Under the pieces are notes generated by a model. It did no database searches, was not told where the DNA came from, and was given only the letters and a program-made list of their open reading frames with translations. This document shows, one piece after another, positions 6,134 through 8,016 of a stretch of 8,016 nt of DNA; the stretch's first letter is position 1; the number at the start of each line of letters is the position of its first letter. This DNA comes from Cytophagaceae bacterium (GTDB lineage: Bacteria; Bacteroidota; Bacteroidia; Cytophagales; Spirosomataceae), in assembly GCA_027485075.1 (NCBI GenBank), contig JAIXRT010000209.1, positions 1-8,016 on the forward strand, written 5' to 3'. A program made the translations under genes and the position numbers.

Positions 6134-7460
6134 CCGTAGGCTCTATGTTAGCAGTTGGCTGATTATCAGCAATATACAAGGGATAGTAAGCTTCATCACA
6201 AAATGGACTGCCATGTGACCCTTTAACTAAAGTTGCATCTAAAGGAATCACATCCATTCGGTAACGGAATCCCGTCAGTTTACGAGCTAATTTATAGGCT
6301 GCCCGCAACTTAATGAAGGGATTTTTAGGGTCCATAAACATCTCAACTGGGTCGTAACCCGGTTTCTTGAAGATGTCCACGCAACGAGCGAAATCTGGTG
6401 CCTTTTTGTCATCCAACCAGTAATAATAGGTAAACCAAGCGTCAGAATCAGCAATCAATACCAAATCACCCGCACGCGGATGATCGATGTGATAAGCTAC
6501 TAATTCGTCTCCTGATAGCACTTTTTTAACACCGTTCGTTTGCATCAAAAGGAGCTTGACCTCATCCAAAACGGATTCATCCGGGCAATAAACATGTGCA
6601 ATTTGATGATCTGAAACCGCAAATGCACGCGATGCGCCGGGATCTAACAATTCCAATCCTTGTTCTTCCCGCAAGGCGATATAGCCTGCTTCTCGTAAAA
6701 TACGATTCAAATGAACAGGATTTGACACATCATTAATTCCATATTCGGATAAGATAATCACCTTCGCTCCTTTGCTTTCGAAATGTGAAATTAATCGTTC
6801 CACGACTTGATCGATCTCCTGTAAGTCGCCTTTTATTTTTTCAAAATCTACCCCGAATTTCTGCAAGCAATAATCTAAATGAGGCAGATAAATGAATGTC
6901 AATGTCGCATCAAATTTCTTGTCAACATAAATGGACGCATCCGCTATCCAATTTGTTGATTTAATATTGGCATTGGGTCCCCAGAAATTAAATAAGGGAA
7001 ATGTACCAAAAGCCTCTTGCAATTCATCTCGCAAGTCAGCAGGATGGCTGTAGCAATCGGGCATTTTGACTCCGTCTGAATGATATTGCGGACGTGGAGT
7101 TACTGAATAATCCGCTGAAGAATACATGTTGTACCACCAAAATAAATTAGCACAAGTAAACTTTGAATCCTTTCTCCGCGCAGCATCCCAAATCTTTTCA
7201 TCTCCAACGAGTTTATTGGACTGTTTCCAGAATTTCACCTCAGAGTCTATCGCATCATACCAACCGTTTCCCACAATACCATGGGAATTTGGATATTTTC
7301 CTGTTAAGTACACACTCTGAGAAGTCGTCGTTACAGCCGGAAATGGGGGCTTTATTTTCGATTTCTTTTTACCTGATATATATGCGTCCAAAAAGGGTGT
7401 ATATCGACCTAAAATGCTTTCACTTAGGCCAACGATATCTATGACTACGGTTTTTTGCAT
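6096..7460 (-). CDS. eboF: EboF-like alkaline-phosphatase-superfamily phosphodiesterase
   Basis: A 454-residue protein of the type I phosphodiesterase/nucleotide pyrophosphatase family (alkaline phosphatase superfamily), probably cytoplasmic since no signal peptide is seen. Expected metal and catalytic positions: Asp8 in VVIDIVGL; the likely nucleophile Thr44 in FPAVTTTSQSVYLTGKYPNS, which aligns with the nucleophile of nucleotide pyrophosphatases; HLDY (194-197); and GSHG (414-417). The usual SDHG metal motif is represented by SEYG (238-241), a notable substitution. Its start codon overlaps the end of eboE by 16 bases, so the two are translationally coupled. This pairing identifies it as the eboF member of the ebo cluster, implicated in cyanobacteria in export of a scytonemin precursor to the periplasm; the exact reaction is unknown. 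Its last codons are duplicated at 3611-3646. The general family call is very secure, the eboF symbol somewhat less so. Confidence 0.88.
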   Translation of the reverse strand: MQKTVVIDIVGLSESILGRYTPFLDAYISGKKKSKIKPPFPAVTTTSQSVYLTGKYPNSHGIVGNGWYDAIDSEVKFWKQSNKLVGDEKIWDAARRKDSKFTCANLFWWYNMYSSADYSVTPRPQYHSDGVKMPDCYSHPADLRDELQEAFGTFPLFNFWGPNANIKSTNWIADASIYVDKKFDATLTFIYLPHLDYCLQKFGVDFEKIKGDLQEIDQVVERLISHFESKGAKVIILSEYGINDVSNPVHLNRILREAGYIALREEQGLELLDPGASRAFAVSDHQIAHVYCPDESVLDEVKLLLMQTNGVKKVLSGDELVAYHIDHPRAGDLVLIADSDAWFTYYYWLDDKKAPDFARCVDIFKKPGYDPVEMFMDPKNPFIKLRAAYKLARKLTGFRYRMDVIPLDATLVKGSHGSPFCDEAYYPLYIADNQPTANIEPTEVYSLIWNTVFK

Positions 7461-8016
7461 AATAAGTCTTGAATATAAGTGACCTCACGCGCGATGGAGC
7501 TTTCAATCGATTCTTGGTATTCGGAAGGTAAAACGCCCCACGTGTAGGTTTCAATTTCCATCATGCGTGTGACATGGTGCTGTTGCTGATAGGCCAATGT
7601 TTCGCCGATTTCTGCTTGGGTGGAATTCAATAAACCATACGAATCCAAGAACAAGGGTACATGGAAATGCACACGCCATTCGTCGTAAACTCCATCCGTG
7701 TATTGCGCCAGTGCTTCTCCTAAATCCTTAAACTGCACATAACTTCCATCTTTTTTCAAGGCTTTGACCTGGTGAAGATAAGTTGGCTCCTCGTATTGTT
7801 TCAATGCCTCAATACGTGCTGATGCATCTTTTCGTAAATCTACACGAAGGGCAGAGCTGATTTGAATCTTGCCGATAGAAATGTTTTTCTCTTCTAGTTC
7901 TTGCAAACAGTCAGCCGGTTTGTCATATGAAACTCCATAATGACATACATCGAAACAGATGTGAATATGTCGGCGCACCCAATCCTCCGGAATCCCTGCT
8001 GTGATAGCAAATGGAA
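7445..8016 (-). CDS. eboE: EboE, TIM-barrel metabolite traffic protein (C-terminal part; 5' end outside window)
   Basis: The last 189 residues of a xylose-isomerase-like TIM-barrel protein. The frame is open to the window edge (PFAITAGIPEDWVRRHIHIC), so the apparent start near 7978 is only an internal GTG valine. Features typical of EboE are CFDVCHYGVSYD, the beta-strand KIQISSALRVDL, HFHVPLF and METE-like IETYTWGVLP near the end. The family is near 400 residues, so about half is missing to the right. EboE is one of the conserved ebo proteins and is named a metabolite traffic protein; its biochemical activity is not established. It ends 16 bases inside eboF. By family knowledge, eboA, eboB (TatD-like), eboC (UbiA-like) and eboD (sugar-phosphate cyclase) should lie further right. 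Confidence 0.87.
   Translation of the reverse strand, partial: PFAITAGIPEDWVRRHIHICFDVCHYGVSYDKPADCLQELEEKNISIGKIQISSALRVDLRKDASARIEALKQYEEPTYLHQVKALKKDGSYVQFKDLGEALAQYTDGVYDEWRVHFHVPLFLDSYGLLNSTQAEIGETLAYQQQHHVTRMMEIETYTWGVLPSEYQESIESSIAREVTYIQDLLCKKP

Noticed and set aside
7126..7444. Plus-strand open frames antisense to eboF.
   Set aside because: They overlap a strongly conserved gene, lack recognisable domains, and are shadows of its codon pattern. The same applies to the frames antisense to the beta-helix gene and leuS.

Overview
The window looks like chromosome of a member of the Bacteroidota, probably an aquatic Cytophagales-type lineage. The evidence is a carboxypeptidase-regulatory-domain TonB-dependent receptor, the eboE/eboF pair, low GC, A-rich leaders without clear Shine-Dalgarno sites, and a leucyl-tRNA synthetase tail of the Bacteroidota kind. 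The genus cannot be named from this sequence alone.

Layout. On the plus strand, positions 1-874 hold the C-terminal part of leuS, followed at once by a strong intrinsic terminator (879-904). Everything else is on the minus strand and converges on leuS. Read in the direction of transcription, from the right edge leftwards, it holds: the C-terminal half of eboE (cut by the window edge); eboF, overlapping eboE by 16 bases; a TonB-dependent receptor 10 bases after eboF with a TTG start; a gap of about 250 bases; then a tight three-gene envelope operon. That operon encodes a small Spy/CpxP-like periplasmic protein, a secreted parallel beta-helix protein (TIGR03805 type) and a secreted diheme c-type cytochrome (TIGR03806, SO2930 type), with gaps of 5 and 2 bases.

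How the genes may work together. eboE and eboF belong to the ebo cluster, which is linked in cyanobacteria to moving a metabolite precursor to the periplasm; eboA-D would be expected beyond the right edge. The beta-helix/diheme-cytochrome pair is a recurrent two-gene module of unknown function acting outside the cytoplasm. Here it has a Spy-like partner as first gene.

The most unusual signal is a 52-base imperfect direct repeat (45 of 52 identical by eye) at 3597-3648 and 6082-6133, bracketing the receptor gene. One copy is the real 3' end of eboF plus its downstream leader. The other is a detached copy of the same end, still coding the same terminal residues and stop, just upstream of the Spy-like gene. 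This suggests that eboF once sat directly next to the Spy/beta-helix/cytochrome operon and that the receptor arrived as a cassette of about 2.5 kb that duplicated or replaced the eboF 3' end.
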